Shown here: positions 1-10,950 of the stretch, piece after piece | Layout of the letters: every line of letters begins with the position of its first letter | Position numbering within the stretch: position 1 is the first letter of the stretch | Assembly (NCBI GenBank): GCA_024364735.1 | Contig: JAGFNQ010008258.1 | Location: 118,395-182,394, forward strand | Length of the DNA: 64,000 nucleotides | Direction: 5' to 3' | Source: Boesenbergia rotunda | Lineage: Eukaryota > Streptophyta > Magnoliopsida > Zingiberales > Zingiberaceae | Position numbers and translations under genes: made by a program | Notes under the pieces: model-generated | Told to the model about the DNA's origin: nothing | The model's input: the letters and a program-made list of their open reading frames with translations, nothing else | The model's database searches: none

Positions 1-1331
1 TCTAAATTTTGCCCAAAGCAGTTTGTGCAGATCAGTGAGGGAAACAAGCTGAATTTACAGCTGAACACAAGCTGAATTCTAGTTGGATACGATCTGAATT
101 CAAAGGCTGATCTGAAGAAGGAAAGGAATTTCTGCAGCTGGAAAAATCTGAGATCATTGCAGAGCAAATCAGTGCCAAAAACAGAGGAAGAAAAGGAAAC
201 TTCTGTGTGGATTAGCAATTGAAGTGAAGCTGGACTGTTTTGAATATCGGAACTGAATTGGGAATGCAAGATGATGCTGCCAAGAATTTAGATCAAACCA
301 TTCGACAGCATAAGAATTATGGAGAGCAGAGAGGTTGATACTTGAGCTGTAAATGCAGTTATAAAAGAAAAACAAAGCAGTGAATTGCTAGTGAGGCAGT
401 TTATGCCAAGAAGAAGCTAAAATTAGATTTTCCAAGGGCTGTGAATCAGAGAAAAAATTCGGAAATGCATCAAAAGATGTTGAGTACATCACAGCTGATC
501 AGAAACAGAATTTGGAAGCTGAGACAAAAGCAAAAAGAAGAAAAAAAACAGTTTGAGAAAAAAAAAAGAAAAAGAGAGAAACAAAGTGGACACAAGTGAA
601 CTTTGGCACCATGAAATCAAGTGAAGTTTCTCACATCCAAATCAAATTCTTTGCTCCATTACATTCTGAATTCACTAGAGAGAAAGAAAGAAAGAAAAAA
701 ATCTGAGAAAAGAGTGAAAGAAGCAAGGTTGGCACAAAAATTGAAACTTGGCACATTGAGATCAAATGAAGGGTTTTTCATCCAAATCAAAGGAATTTAT
801 TCAAGTTTCACTTCACCACACTTTTGATATCATTAGAGGATGGTCAAGAGGGGCAAAAGCACATTGGAAATATTTTTGAGCAACTAAGTCTCCCAATCCA
901 TCAAATTTTCCATTTTCTTGCTTTTATTCCATTTCTTATCATTTTTTTTTCATGTTTTCATTTATTTTTATAGATATTGATCCTAATCATGAATAATGGT
1001 GGAGAGTAGATAATAAGCAAGCCTATGGTAGTGCAAGAAGCATGTGTGTTTGAGTGAGCTCCACTTCCATTATCAAGTTAGAACTTAAGAAGAGAGCCAT
1101 CAAATTTTTCCTTGAAAGGCTAGTGATTTAAATTCATCTCAATGACTCATGATGGATAAAAAGGCTAAGTTGTTGATTTAAGGACAAGATACTAATCCAT
1201 AGAGCTTAGATTTTTGAGAATTGACAACCCTAGGTAATTTCTTTTCATTTGCTTCTAATTATGCTTAAGAAACTCTAGGGGATACTTATTTAGTGTTTTC
1301 ACGAGACGCTCAAGGTTAAGTGTGGGGGAGT
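1..1331 (+). mobile_element. 3' non-coding internal region of an Athila/Tat-like retrotransposon
   Basis: This stretch lies directly upstream of a polypurine tract and a 3' LTR, so it is read as the end of the internal region of an element whose body lies to the left of the window. It is purine-rich with many AAAG and GAAA runs (for example near 660-700 and 535-580) and has no convincing reading frame. The call rests on position and on the matching LTR at 52.4 kb. Confidence 0.6.
1321..1331 (+). promoter_or_regulatory. polypurine tract of the Athila/Tat-like element
   Basis: The sequence TGTGGGGGAG immediately precedes the LTR start TGATAAGTATC. In LTR retrotransposons this tract primes plus-strand DNA synthesis. 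Its place directly before the TG of the LTR fits that role. Confidence 0.65.
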
Positions 1332-3878
1332 TGATAAGTATCATTTTTATTGATTATTTTAATTACTAAAATCCATGTTTGACCCATGTTTTACTTGTTT
1401 AATTATGATTTTACCCTATGTTTTGGAACTTTATCTTATTTTGGACTTAATTGCAAAATTACACATTTTTTGGGTTATTTGGCCACTAATTTTCTGATAT
1501 ATTTTTGTAGGCATGAAAGGATCCTGGACCTAGGGTATACTGGGTCAAACTTGAGTCGGATGGGAACCGGATCGAATTATCAAGCCTACGATTAATCCGG
1601 GCCGTCCGATTCAAGAGCGGCTAGATCTGAGTCATCCGGGACAATCTGAAGCAATCCGAGCTAGGATTAGGGTTGATCAAGCTCTATGATCAAGATCTGA
1701 AGGTTTCATCCCAATCAGAGCTAAATCAACCGTTGGATCAAGCAAGGAGGGCTCTAGAGCGTCCATTCACAGATAGAGTTGATCTGGACCATCCGTTGCA
1801 CATCTGGAGGATCCGAGCTACCACAAGGCAGATCCTGACTCCAGATCATCATCATAAAAGTTTGGCTCCAATCAGAGTAAGATCAGCCGTTGGATTTCAT
1901 CCGATCAATCTGGACCGTCCATTGATGGCTATTTAATCAAAAATCGCCGCAGCCTTCTCCTTTGTCGCGTCTTCGCCGCAATTCTTCACTGTTCTTCGTT
2001 TGTTCATCGTTTTTCTTCAAATTTCTTCTCCAATTCGAGGCGCGACCACTCAATCTCTCTTTGGATCAAATTATGAGTCTTTGGCGATCGTTCTTTGAAG
2101 AATTCAGCTCGAATTTGCGCTGGAACAGAGGATTTCTTGGGGGTTCCGGCAGTTCTCAGTCCGATCATCTTCTTCTCGACCACAATCCATTTCAAAGCTT
2201 CTAAACCACTTGTAGGGGTTCTCAGGTGAGCTCAGAAGTTTCCCACATCATCATCGCAGCTCCTCCAATCGAGATGGAGTGAATCGGATGGAAAATTCCA
2301 TCAAGCGCAGATTCTGTTCAGAAACAACTTCAGAATCGATTGTCCATCGATTTGCTGAGCCTAGGGGTTCGAAGCCGACTCTTGATTGACGACCAAGAAG
2401 AATTTGAGCTAGGGAAGATTGGGGTTTAGATTTAAATTGGTTAATTTCGTTCATTAGCTGTAATCTCGTTTCTGTCATTTCTGTTTCTGATTTCAGTGTA
2501 GCTGCTGTAATTCTCGTTTTGAATGGTTTCTGCAGTAGTTAAGTTTCAATTTGGAAAGTAAATTAGTTAGTGAGTTAGTTTAGTGAACAATAGTTTAAGA
2601 TTTCAGCTCATTTCATGTTAAATTGCTTACATTCGTCTTATCACCTTGCGTATCAGCTGCATGCCAATCTGTTCTGCGTGCCAACAGTTTCTTTCCACTT
2701 CGATTAGTATTTCATTTATTCCCTGCAATTGAAGAACGCATTTGGTTTATTGATTCAATTGATTTGAGTTATTTAGAAAGTTGATTTTTTTTTTCTCATT
2801 TTCGATTCAGCTGGTTGCATCGAATGCTATTTCTGCAACATTGAATTCCAATTCTGCTAACTTTATCTCTGCATATCCTCAGTTTCATTTCTGAAGTTGT
2901 ATTAGTGAGGTCTTGCCTTTAGATTCCAACTCTTGAAATCCTTGATTGGTTCGATTTGGCACCCACGTGATTGCTGAAACTCTACATACAAATTCTGAAA
3001 TCCCTGCACATGCTGCGTGTAATTTCTTTTCAGCTTGAGTCTCAATTCTGAGTTCAGCCATGCTTCAGTTTTCTTTTCTGCATTATTGTCAAATACATTA
3101 GTGAACTCAGCTTGTGTTTCTGAGCTTAGATTAATGCGTTCATGCTCAGTTCGTTCCATTAAATTCTGCATTTGAATTGATGTTTCATCCCTCCATTTGA
3201 CTTCTAAAATCCTGAGCTCATCTCTGCATAGACAGTTTCATGACTTATTGTCGAATTGTTCAGTTTATGAATTCTACAGCTACATAAATGGAATGTTAGC
3301 TCTTCTACATTCCATCTGGAAGTTAGCTTGAGCAATTACCCTTCAGCTAGCTTGTTTGATTGTGTATATTTGCATCTGATTGGTTACTGAATTTCTGAAA
3401 TTCAGGTTCAGAATTCCTGTTGTAAAAATCTGCATATAAGTTCATTTCTAAAAGTTATCCATTGGTCTGAATTTTATCCATTCATTTCAGTAAGGGTTTT
3501 CACTGATAGCAAGGTTTTCAAGCCTAGTTGATTGTTTTCATTTCAGAATTGTTAGTATTGGTTTTGACATTCCATATTAGATTTGGCACATAAGTTTTAT
3601 TACTTGCGTATCACGTTTTGGTGGCATACCTCTTGTATTTTATTGCGATTTTATTTCAGATTGAAACCCAAAACCCAAATTACATTCGAAACCCAAAACA
3701 CAAACGACACCCAAATACAAGCGCGAATCAAACAAACCTCAACTAGCCCCGAGAAAAATACGACCTGTGGCCCCTATATTACATTTTCATATTTTTGATT
3801 ATAAAAGGGTTTCCAGCAATTCATTTATATTTAAATTTGATGGACCCACATTCGTGACAGTATATTTTGGGCCCGTCA
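1332..3878 (+). mobile_element. 3' LTR of an Athila/Tat-like Ty3/gypsy element (2.55 kb)
   Basis: The LTR begins TGATAAGTATC and ends GGGCCCGTCA. It aligns along its length with the LTR at 52400-54934: shared start, shared CCGTTGGATCAAGC-type segments, a shared ending around CCCACATTCGTGACA, and nearly equal length (2547 against 2535 bp). A polypurine tract precedes it, so this is a 3' LTR. It abuts a truncated copia LTR at 3879, which suggests the element inserted into that LTR. The 5' half and the left target duplication are outside the window. Confidence 0.75.
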
Positions 3879-5064
3879 ATGTGCGCAAAGAGTTTTACAG
3901 AAAGATTACAGTTGTAGTATAAAAACAAATGAAATGACAGCTCTTCGTTACCGACGTCTAGTGTAGAATGTTTCTCGGAGCAGAGGGACGTCGTCGACGC
4001 TTGTATCTCGAGTTGGGAGGTTTCTGGAGCAGAGCGCTTAAGTAGAAGAGCATATTGGCGTTGGAATCAGTGATTGAGAAGCCTTGGGGGTCGAGGGCTT
4101 TATATAGTAGGTCTGGGGGTGCCCGGGACGTTGGGGGTGCCCTCCACGTGGCCTTTGATCCGCAATAGTTTCGGTCAGCTTTTTATCCCTCCAAAATAGG
4201 GATCGAACCTTGACGGGGGCGCCCGGGAAGCAGGGGGCGCCCTGGTTGACCCTTTCAGCGAGCTTCTCGGCTGGATGAAACTTTTATCCGCTTCGTTGGC
4301 TTAAGCGCGGGGCGCCCTGGGCACTGGGGGCGCCCCGCCCAGTGAGCTACCGAAGCACTTCTTTGCTTAACTTGTTTTGTATTGGCCTTGGGGGCGCCCT
4401 GCTCAGATACTTGCCTCTCTCCTTTGGGCATTATGAGCTGCAGACACACGTTCCTTCGGTCCTGCATCCAGGGTTAGTCCAAAACAATATGAAGCAATAA
4501 AGTATTAGGTTTATACAGCCTTAGCTGTCTTGGTTCTGACTTTGGGTCTCAAAAAATGGAACCCTAGGTCGAACCGACGCCTACTGTTCCCTCGACGGGG
4601 AACGCGTCCTCACCTACTCCTTTCAGGAGAATTTACCTGTTGCCAACCGGCTCCTCCGGTTGGACTTTTGCCTAGCAGTCCTTTGCTAGGGCTTAGGTAC
4701 CAAGCCGTCCTTCGCCCGGTGCCTAGCAGTCCTTCGCTAGGTCTTCGGTACCAAGCAGTCCTTCGCCCGGTGCCTAGCAGTCCTTCGCTAGGGCTTCGGT
4801 ACCAAGCAGTCCTTCGCCTGGTGCCTAGCAGTCCTTCGCTAGGTCTTTGATTCCTAGCAGCCCTTCGCTAGGTGCCCAGCAGCCCTTCGCTGGGTTTTAG
4901 GGTTCCGATGCCTAGCAGTCCTTCGCTAGGTGCCTAGCAGTCCTTCACTAGGACTTTAATCTGCACACTCAAGTAGCATGTTAGATAAACATAACATCTT
5001 AACTTTTGAACCCTTTTGCCATTATCAAAACACAGGTTCGACTTGGGTGCTGTCTGCACCAACA
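3879..5064 (-). mobile_element. truncated copia LTR, family L1, minus orientation
   Basis: On the minus strand the LTR starts TGTTGGTGCAGACAGC at 5064 and matches the L1 LTRs at 18268-19640, 57529-58949 and 59424-60780, including a GC-rich core, the line around TCCTGCATCCAGGGTTAG and a TATA-like box (4099-4106). About 230 bp of its 3' end are missing. The break falls exactly at the end of the Athila/Tat-like LTR (3878), so the missing part should lie beyond the left edge of the window. Positions 4670-4960 are tandem repeats built on CCTAGCAGTCCTTCGCTAGG. Confidence 0.75.
4670..4960. repeat. minisatellite inside the L1 LTR (CCTAGCAGTCCTTCGC units)
   Basis: Tandem variants of a unit of about 25-50 bp contain CCTAGCAGTCCTTCGCTAGG. 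Related but differently expanded blocks occur at the same place in the other L1 LTRs (19250-19540, 57645-57870, 59525-59760), so this is a fast-changing part of the LTR near its 5' end. Confidence 0.8.
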
Positions 5065-5638
5065 AGAATTGGCCGCTGCCCCCGTGCGAGGCCAGACTGG
5101 CCACCGCGCTCGCGCGAGGCCAGATCTGGCCGGCGGCGCCCGCGCGAGGCCAGATCTGGCCGGCAGCGCCCGCGCGAGGCCAGATCTGGCCGGCGGCGCC
5201 CACGCGAGGCTAGATCTGGCCGGCGGCGACCGCGCGAGGCCAGATCTGCCGCGAAAACCCTACCGGAAATTTAGAGAAAAGAAAACCAAAAACGGAGCTT
5301 ACCGGAGAACTAGAACACAGGGCGAGCGACGGAGGAGATCGGAGGCGGCGACGGCCGGAGGCGACGGCGAAGAGCATGTACAGAGATCGAGTGAAAGGAA
5401 GCTGATCGGGCGAAAGCAAAAGAAGCAGATCGGCCGAAAGCAAAAGTTGTGCCCTAATATTAGTTTTTTCCGACGGAAATAAACTTTCCGTCAGAAATTT
5501 CCGACGGAAAAATTATTCCGTTGGAAATTTCCGACGGAAAGTTATTTCCGTCGGAAATTTTCGACGAGAAAGATGTATCCGTCAGAAATTTCCGACGGAA
5601 TAATTATTCCGTCGGTAATATATGATTTTGTTGTAGTG
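5065..5638 (-). mobile_element. one end of a CACTA (EnSpm-type) transposon
   Basis: Read from 5638 leftward the sequence begins CACTACAACAAAATC, a CACTA-type terminus. Subterminal repeats follow, in both orientations, of the palindromic motif TTTCCGACGGAAA (5465-5615, about ten copies). Short arrays like this are typical transposase-binding regions in CACTA elements. Further in is a GC-rich minisatellite. The other terminus is not visible: the L1 LTR at 5064 interrupts it or marks a deletion. Confidence 0.65.
5089..5247. repeat. 30-bp GC-rich minisatellite (GAGGCCAGATCTGGCC)
   Basis: About five tandem copies of a 30-bp unit contain the palindrome GGCCAGATCTGGCC followed by GGCGGCGCCC. The unit length is a multiple of three, so all frames stay open and produce spurious proline/arginine-rich reading frames on both strands. 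I do not regard those as genes. Confidence 0.85.
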
Positions 5639-5654
5639 AGTGATGATTCAAAAA

Positions 5655-5950
5655 ATCTAATTCGCATTAAAAAAAATGATTGCTCTCAATATATTGAGTT
5701 AAATTGATGTTTGAGGGCTTAGATATAATTAAAATAATTAGAGGAACATATAAGAGCTAGTTTTATGTTAATCCGAGGTCGTTTGATCCATCAACTAATT
5801 TTGGACAAAATCGGCTGACAGACCAAACGACATCGGATTGACATAAAACTAATTCATATATGTTCGGCTAGTTCTCCTAATTATATTCATACTCTCAAAT
5901 ATCAATTTTACCAATATATTAAAAGTAGTGAATTTTTTAACACGAATTAG
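5655..5950. mobile_element. palindromic (foldback) MITE
   Basis: The left arm (from TCTAATTCGCATT, 5655) and the right arm (ending AACACGAATTAG, about 5950) are inverted copies of each other. They share AAATTGATxTTTGAGxG, AACATATxxGAxxTAGTTTTATGT and GTCGTTTGxTC. The centre is near 5810. There is no coding potential. No clear target duplication was found. Confidence 0.65.
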
Positions 5951-6125
5951 ATTTTCGATTATATTCGTGTTTAAAAATTTACTACTCTTAATATATTCGG
6001 TCAAATTGATATTTGAGGGGCTTGGATATAATCAAGAGAACTAGTCAAATATATAAGAACTAGTTTCATGTCAATTCAAGATCGTTTAGTCCATCAATCG
6101 ATTTGGCTCAAAATCGATTTTGATT
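5945..6125 (+). mobile_element. single-arm second copy of the same foldback MITE
   Basis: The region from about 5945 repeats the left-arm order of the neighbouring palindrome (TTAATATATTCGGTCAAATTGATATTTGAGGGG, then AACTAGTTTCATGTCAATTCAAG, then GATCGTTTAGTCCATCAA). It looks like a half element or a tandem partial duplication. Key segments were matched by eye. Confidence 0.55.
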
Positions 6126-7619
6126 AAAAAAATTGAATCATTTGACTTATTGACTCAAAATTTTAAATAACGAAAATTTATTCGGCTGATAAAAAAATTA
6201 GCCGACTATTGAAAATTAATCGATTGATTATGAGTCGACTGATTAAAAATATTTTAAAAAATAATACGTAATTTGATCATTTAAAAATTTACGTACGCGA
6301 TTTTATTACTTTCGAAATTTTTTTACGGGATTCGGCAAAAAGCTGTACTTAATGAGAGTCTTATTTTTTTTCATCTTTACTTTATAAAAAGGAATGATTA
6401 TATCCCTTTGTCTTATTTACTTAATCGGAGTTATATTCTTTTCGTCTTTACTTCCTAAAAAAAGAAATAATTATATCTCAATCTCTTATTCACTTTAAGT
6501 CGGAATTCGGAAAGGAACTTTCTTGTCTTCCTCCCTCACTCAAATCATAATCTAACTTTTCTCCCAACCTACTAATGGCAGAGCTCTCAATCACAAATGT
6601 ACTTTTGGGATTATGATATAATAGAAGAGTCAGTAATTATTATCTTAAAAATTTACAGTTCGAATGAGACGTGAATTCTAGAACGTACTTCCCGATTTAT
6701 TTTCATGATCGATAAAAAACATCTGTAGAATTAAATTGATCATTCGAGATTCAACATTATCCAACCTCATTAATTATTTTTCTCAACCATAAATTCATCT
6801 AGTGCGACCGTGAGGTTACAGATGATGAATCCATCTTTCATTCTTTTTATCCGTCGCCTCCTTCTCTTCTTTGGTTATTTCTTTACTCTAAGTTTTCCTC
6901 TAACTATTTATTTTGCTTATTGAATTTCTGTCTCTTCCCCGTACATTCTTAATCTTTCGCAGTAAATATAAAGGAGTTGACATGTCTGAAACCATGTGTT
7001 TCGCTGATTTATTTGGTGTCCATCTTGAGATTTAATGGGCGTAAATTGAATAATTAAATTTACAAAAATGGATATTTATATAAAATAGTAATACGTTTAT
7101 ATTAATAAATAAAAAAAATATCATATCCATTCCAAGTTGGTTGGACCACATTCACTGTTATGTGATCACATTTCAAAAGATGGGAGAGCCTTGCCAAATT
7201 TTATTTATCTCCGTGCATCTACAATTCGTGGATTCATAAAAAAACAAAAACAAAAATTATAATAGGCTGATGTGTGAAACATTATAATTATGAAATTTGA
7301 CGGTCAAATTAAATAAATGTCCTTTCTCGAATGCTAATCCTTGTTGTCCATATACCTCAATTCTACCTAAATTCATTCTTAATAACGTTGGATAATTATA
7401 ATATAAACTAATTAAACATATTTTAATTAAAAAATTATTTTTTAATAGATTCAGATATGCGCAACACTTTATTATTTTTATTATTTTTTAAAAAAATTAT
7501 AATTAAAAAATAGCTTTACTTTTTGAAAAAAAATAAATACGAAGTGATAATCCATAAGTCTTTTAAAAAAACAAAAACTCAATTTTTTTTAAAAAAATAT
7601 ATATATAAATAATATTTAA
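6126..7619. other. AT-rich intergenic DNA upstream of GGPPS
   Basis: No reading frame, RNA gene or recognisable transposon could be supported. The stretch is AT-rich with short A- and T-runs. A TATATATATAAATAATATTT tract near 7597-7616 could serve as a distal TATA element, but this is uncertain. Confidence 0.5.
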
Positions 7620-8060
7620 TATCCACGTGATACTGTCTGAATGAGATTGAGTGCCTCCAGATGATCGAATCAACCCGTGGTAGGAGCTCCCTAACCGCTG
7701 CCACGTCAGCCAGTGGAGCACCCCATCGCGGATGTGGTCTAATCCGAATCTGGCGCGACGTCACGAAATCTGCGCACGACTTTCCCATCCAATTGCCGCC
7801 CCGCCCACCCTATTGGCTATCTCCATGATACGTCCGCTGTCGTGCCTCTCCACCATCGTCACGTTCTTTTCCTCCCACCTCTACCACATCGACACCAGCT
7901 CCCGCACCATCATCCCCCAAATGCCAATCCATCCAATTCCCTCTTCTTCTATCTCTTTCCTTCCCATGTAAATAAAGAGGGGAAACTTCGATTCGAGCGA
8001 GGAGCAGGGATTCCTTCTTCAGTCCTCGAGCAGGGATTCCTTCTAATTTACAGACTAAAA
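7620..8060 (+). promoter_or_regulatory. promoter and 5' leader region of GGPPS
   Basis: Composition changes sharply here from AT-rich to balanced DNA. The region holds several ACGT-core elements typical of bZIP/bHLH binding: CACGTG at 7623-7628 (G-box), CCACGTCAG near 7700 and GACGTCAC near 7758. It also holds CCAAT-type motifs (CCAATTGCC, CTATTGGC) and long pyrimidine tracts (7925-7965). G-box and ACGT elements are common in light- or ABA-responsive plastid isoprenoid genes; regulation of this gene is inferred. A 17-bp direct repeat (GAGCAGGGATTCCTTCT, 8002-8018 and 8028-8044) lies just before the start codon. Confidence 0.5.
7966..7971 (+). other. possible minimal start-stop uORF (ATG-TAA)
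   Basis: An ATG followed directly by TAA lies about 90 bp upstream of the GGPPS start codon, in a stretch likely to be leader. Such start-stop elements can stall ribosomes in plant mRNAs. Whether it is transcribed depends on the start site, which cannot be fixed from sequence alone. Confidence 0.3.
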
Positions 8061-9119
8061 ATGACTTCTTTGATGAACCTTCGTATCTGCCTGGCAGTGC
8101 CCTTCGGGAGGGCGACTGCTACCTCAACCGCGCGCCATCGCTGCCGTGTCCCGCCGCCGCCCCAGGTTATGGAGATCGAAACCTCCCCCTCCCCCGAGCT
8201 GACCGTGTCGACGGACTTCGATTTCAAAGGTTACATTCTGGAGAAAGCCGCGGTCGTCAATTGCGCTCTCGACGCGGCCGTCCCGCTCGCTCACCCGGAT
8301 CGGATCCACGAGGCGATGCGCTACTCCCTCCTCGCCGGCGGCAAGCGCGTGCGCCCCGTGCTGTGCCTCGCGGCCTGCGAGGTGGTTGGCGGCGGGGACG
8401 TCTGGGCGATGCCGGCGGCCGTCTCCGTGGAGATGATCCACACCATGTCCCTCATCCACGACGACCTCCCCTGCATGGACGACGACGACCTCCGCCGCGG
8501 CCGCCCTTCTTGCCACCGTGCCTTCGACGAGGCCACGGCCGTCCTCGCCGGCGACGCCCTCCTCACCCTCGCCTTCGGCCACCTGGCCAATCCCGCGTCG
8601 TATCCTCCCGACGGATCCGTGACGGCGGACCGGATCGTGCGCGCCGTCGGCGAGCTCTCCCGCTGCGTCGGCTCCGAGGGCCTCGTCGCGGGCCAGGCGG
8701 CCGACCTCGAGTTAACAGGCGTCGGAGCCCCCGTCACTCTCGACCATCTCGAGTTCATCCACCTCCACAAGACCGCCGCTCTTTTGGAGGCGTCGGTCGT
8801 CCTCGGCGCCATTGTGGGCGGCGCCGCCGACGACCAGATTGAGAGGCTGAGGAAGTACGCCAGGTCCATTGGCCTACTGTTCCAGGTAGTCGACGACATC
8901 CTCGACGTGACCAAGTCATCGGAGGAACTGGGAAAGACAGCGGGGAAGGATCTGGCCAGCGATAAAACAACGTACCCGAAGCTGTTGGGATTGGACAAAT
9001 CCAAGGAATTCGCCGGCAAACTGTTGAAAGCCTCCACGGAGCAGCTCGCCGGGTTCGATCCAATAAAGGCAGCGCCTTTGCTACATTTGGCAAATTACAT
9101 CGCCTACCGCCAGAAGTAG
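8061..9119 (+). CDS. GGPPS: geranylgeranyl diphosphate synthase, plastid type (352 aa)
   Basis: An intronless gene for a trans-prenyltransferase that condenses isopentenyl diphosphate with allylic diphosphates to give C20 geranylgeranyl diphosphate, precursor of carotenoids, phytol, plastoquinone and gibberellins. The first aspartate-rich motif DDLPCMD (DDxxxxD, type II, about residue 134) and the second DDILD (about residue 277) are intact, as are GGKRVRP, the CLAAC (CxxxC) motif known in heteromer-forming plant GGPPS, and the C-terminal KTAGKDLASDKTTYPKL block. The N-terminus (about 50 residues, Arg/Ser/Thr-rich, few acidic) looks like a plastid transit peptide. The frame stays open upstream to 7842, but the ATG at 8061 gives the family's usual start and length (about 350-370 aa). 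An in-frame ATG at 8169 (Met37) could start a shorter, non-plastid form. GC-rich third positions fit a monocot gene. Confidence 0.95.
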   Translation: MTSLMNLRICLAVPFGRATATSTARHRCRVPPPPQVMEIETSPSPELTVSTDFDFKGYILEKAAVVNCALDAAVPLAHPDRIHEAMRYSLLAGGKRVRPVLCLAACEVVGGGDVWAMPAAVSVEMIHTMSLIHDDLPCMDDDDLRRGRPSCHRAFDEATAVLAGDALLTLAFGHLANPASYPPDGSVTADRIVRAVGELSRCVGSEGLVAGQAADLELTGVGAPVTLDHLEFIHLHKTAALLEASVVLGAIVGGAADDQIERLRKYARSIGLLFQVVDDILDVTKSSEELGKTAGKDLASDKTTYPKLLGLDKSKEFAGKLLKASTEQLAGFDPIKAAPLLHLANYIAYRQK

Positions 9120-9484
9120 ATGATGGATCGAATAGCCAGAAGAAACTACGGTCGATTTATCTAACGATCTTCTTCAATTTGGTCATTCATAGTGTATTTT
9201 ACTTCTATAGACAATATTTATCCTTTCTTTTACAAAGAACATAATGCTAATTAAACTCGATTTCCTGTTAATTCTTGAGGACTGCTCTGTTCTTCTTCTT
9301 CTTTTTAAACTGAATTAATGTTGGAACTCAAAATCTTTCACTGTTTTTTTTTTTCCTTATCTTTCTTTATTTGTGATGGTGTGGTATTCTGGAGTCACCT
9401 CTGTGAATGAATCTTTCGGTCCTTAAATGTGTTGATCCTATGGAAGAGTAAGGTTAATGAGGTTGGTTTGTCGATGGAGAAGAA
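9120..9484 (+). other. 3' flank of GGPPS, probable 3' UTR
   Basis: AT-rich sequence after the stop codon with T-rich stretches (9215-9235, 9340-9360) and an AATTAAA-like hexamer near 9249 that could direct polyadenylation. No other gene is visible. Confidence 0.4.
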
Positions 9485-10420
9485 TGAATGATGCTGAGGA
9501 CTAGTCCAGCAAGGAGCGACTATCATGTACCATCAGCAACTTACCGGGAGAGTTTTCCAACAAGACTCTCCGACGATCAAGTTAGAATCCGGTGAAAAGA
9601 TGAAGCTAAGGAAAATATGACTGTAGTTAAAAAATGTATTACGCATACATGTAAATGAAGGAAGGAAGGAAAACCTTATATAGCCGAGGGAACTGACAAT
9701 CTCTGTACCCCTTCTGACCCATTTTTATCTCTTGTGGGACAAGATAAGGGATCACTGTCAGCTCGCCGACCGATGCCGCTTCATCCTGACATACGCAGGG
9801 AGTGTCGTGGTACGAGTTATCAGAGTTTGTCAGACATGTACTGTGTCAGCGAGATATCCGTGATTCGGACACGAGTGATGTCAGACCCGAGTCGTCCGAT
9901 GTCGACTCTGGTACTACCTTTACCTGTATGGTGTCAGAGGGTAGGTACTGCTGCGGATAACGACAACTGCCGAGCCAAAGCGCACTTAAGGAGTACGCCA
10001 TCGGCTATCTCAAGGAATACCAAGTTATGAAGCAAACGACATACTAGGTCGAAACATATGCGACGTACTGAATCATGGGGTATTCGGACACCAGCCGACC
10101 GACTTCATCCCCTGAAAGACAGAATTATAATGTAAGGAGTTTATCGATCGACTAATGTTAGGTGGCATATTCGGCACTCCCCGATGAGACTAGTTCAAGA
10201 CTATACCCGGCCAGCTATCTCATCGGGACATTCGACCCCAAGTGGAATTTGAGTCAATGGCAATCCACCTCATTTCATGTCTGCAACGCCGGGCTATCCA
10301 ACCTCTCTTTGAAAATGATCCATTTTATGAAACGTCATCCTAACCGATCGTGTTACACACGAACTAAGTCGGGATCAACCATCAATGCATGTATCTATCA
10401 AATTCAATGAGTTAGACTAC
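9485..10420. repeat. unassigned dispersed-repeat-like block, possibly a decayed LTR
   Basis: Composition differs from both flanks (about 50% GC). The block has a CCTTATATAGCCGAGGG promoter-like box (around 9675-9690) preceded by CTCCGACGATCAAGTTAGA, an arrangement resembling LTRs of some plant Ty3/gypsy elements. No coding frame, primer site or matching second copy was found in the window, and the boundaries are approximate. Confidence 0.35.
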
Positions 10421-10950
10421 TGTCTATCTTAAGGGTTAAGCTTAATAAATATGTTTTATCTCTAAAATACTCTAATCCAATGCATTCTTCTTTACTTCTA
10501 GGCAATTACTGGATTGCTACAATTTACTTCTGGAGTTATTATGATAATTATGGCTAGTTGTTATAAAATAAAAAAGCTATTTATAACTGCCACAAAATAA
10601 AATTGAAGATAGCTGTTTTAAAATTTTTTGATGCAATTGATAAAAAAATATAAATGATATTTAAAGTAGAAGCTACTCGGTCCTTAATATAGCGTGTAGA
10701 AGCGGTACAAGCTAGAATTACTCGATAATTACTATAATATAAAAAATTTACTATTTCATTAAAATTTGAAATCTTAAATCATAATTTTTGAATATTATTT
10801 TATTAAAATATTCTTTACCAATTTAGTTAAAATGATTTAAAATTCAATAAAATTATTTTAAATGGATTAAAATCACTTAGAGATAATTGTAATACTTAAC
10901 AATAGGTGGTTGCTATAATACTATAATAGTGTTCAATTAAATATTACATA
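10421..10950. other. AT-rich intergenic DNA left of the copia element
   Basis: No gene or repeat is recognised. The last five bases (ACATA, 10946-10950) are the left target-site duplication of the copia element that follows. Confidence 0.5.

Noticed and set aside
5006..5482. Arg/Ala/Gly/Pro-rich frames on both strands
   Set aside because: They are produced by a 30-bp minisatellite and GC-rich CACTA sequence; no domain and no start context.
7842..8060. N-terminal extension of GGPPS from the upstream in-frame ATG at 7842
   Set aside because: The 73 extra residues (His/Pro/Ser-rich) are not family-like and lie in promoter or leader DNA; the ATG at 8061 gives the normal length.
8124..9093. Long antisense and alternate-frame open stretches over GGPPS
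   Set aside because: They are shadows of a GC-rich coding sequence; only the 8061-9119 frame has the prenyltransferase motifs.
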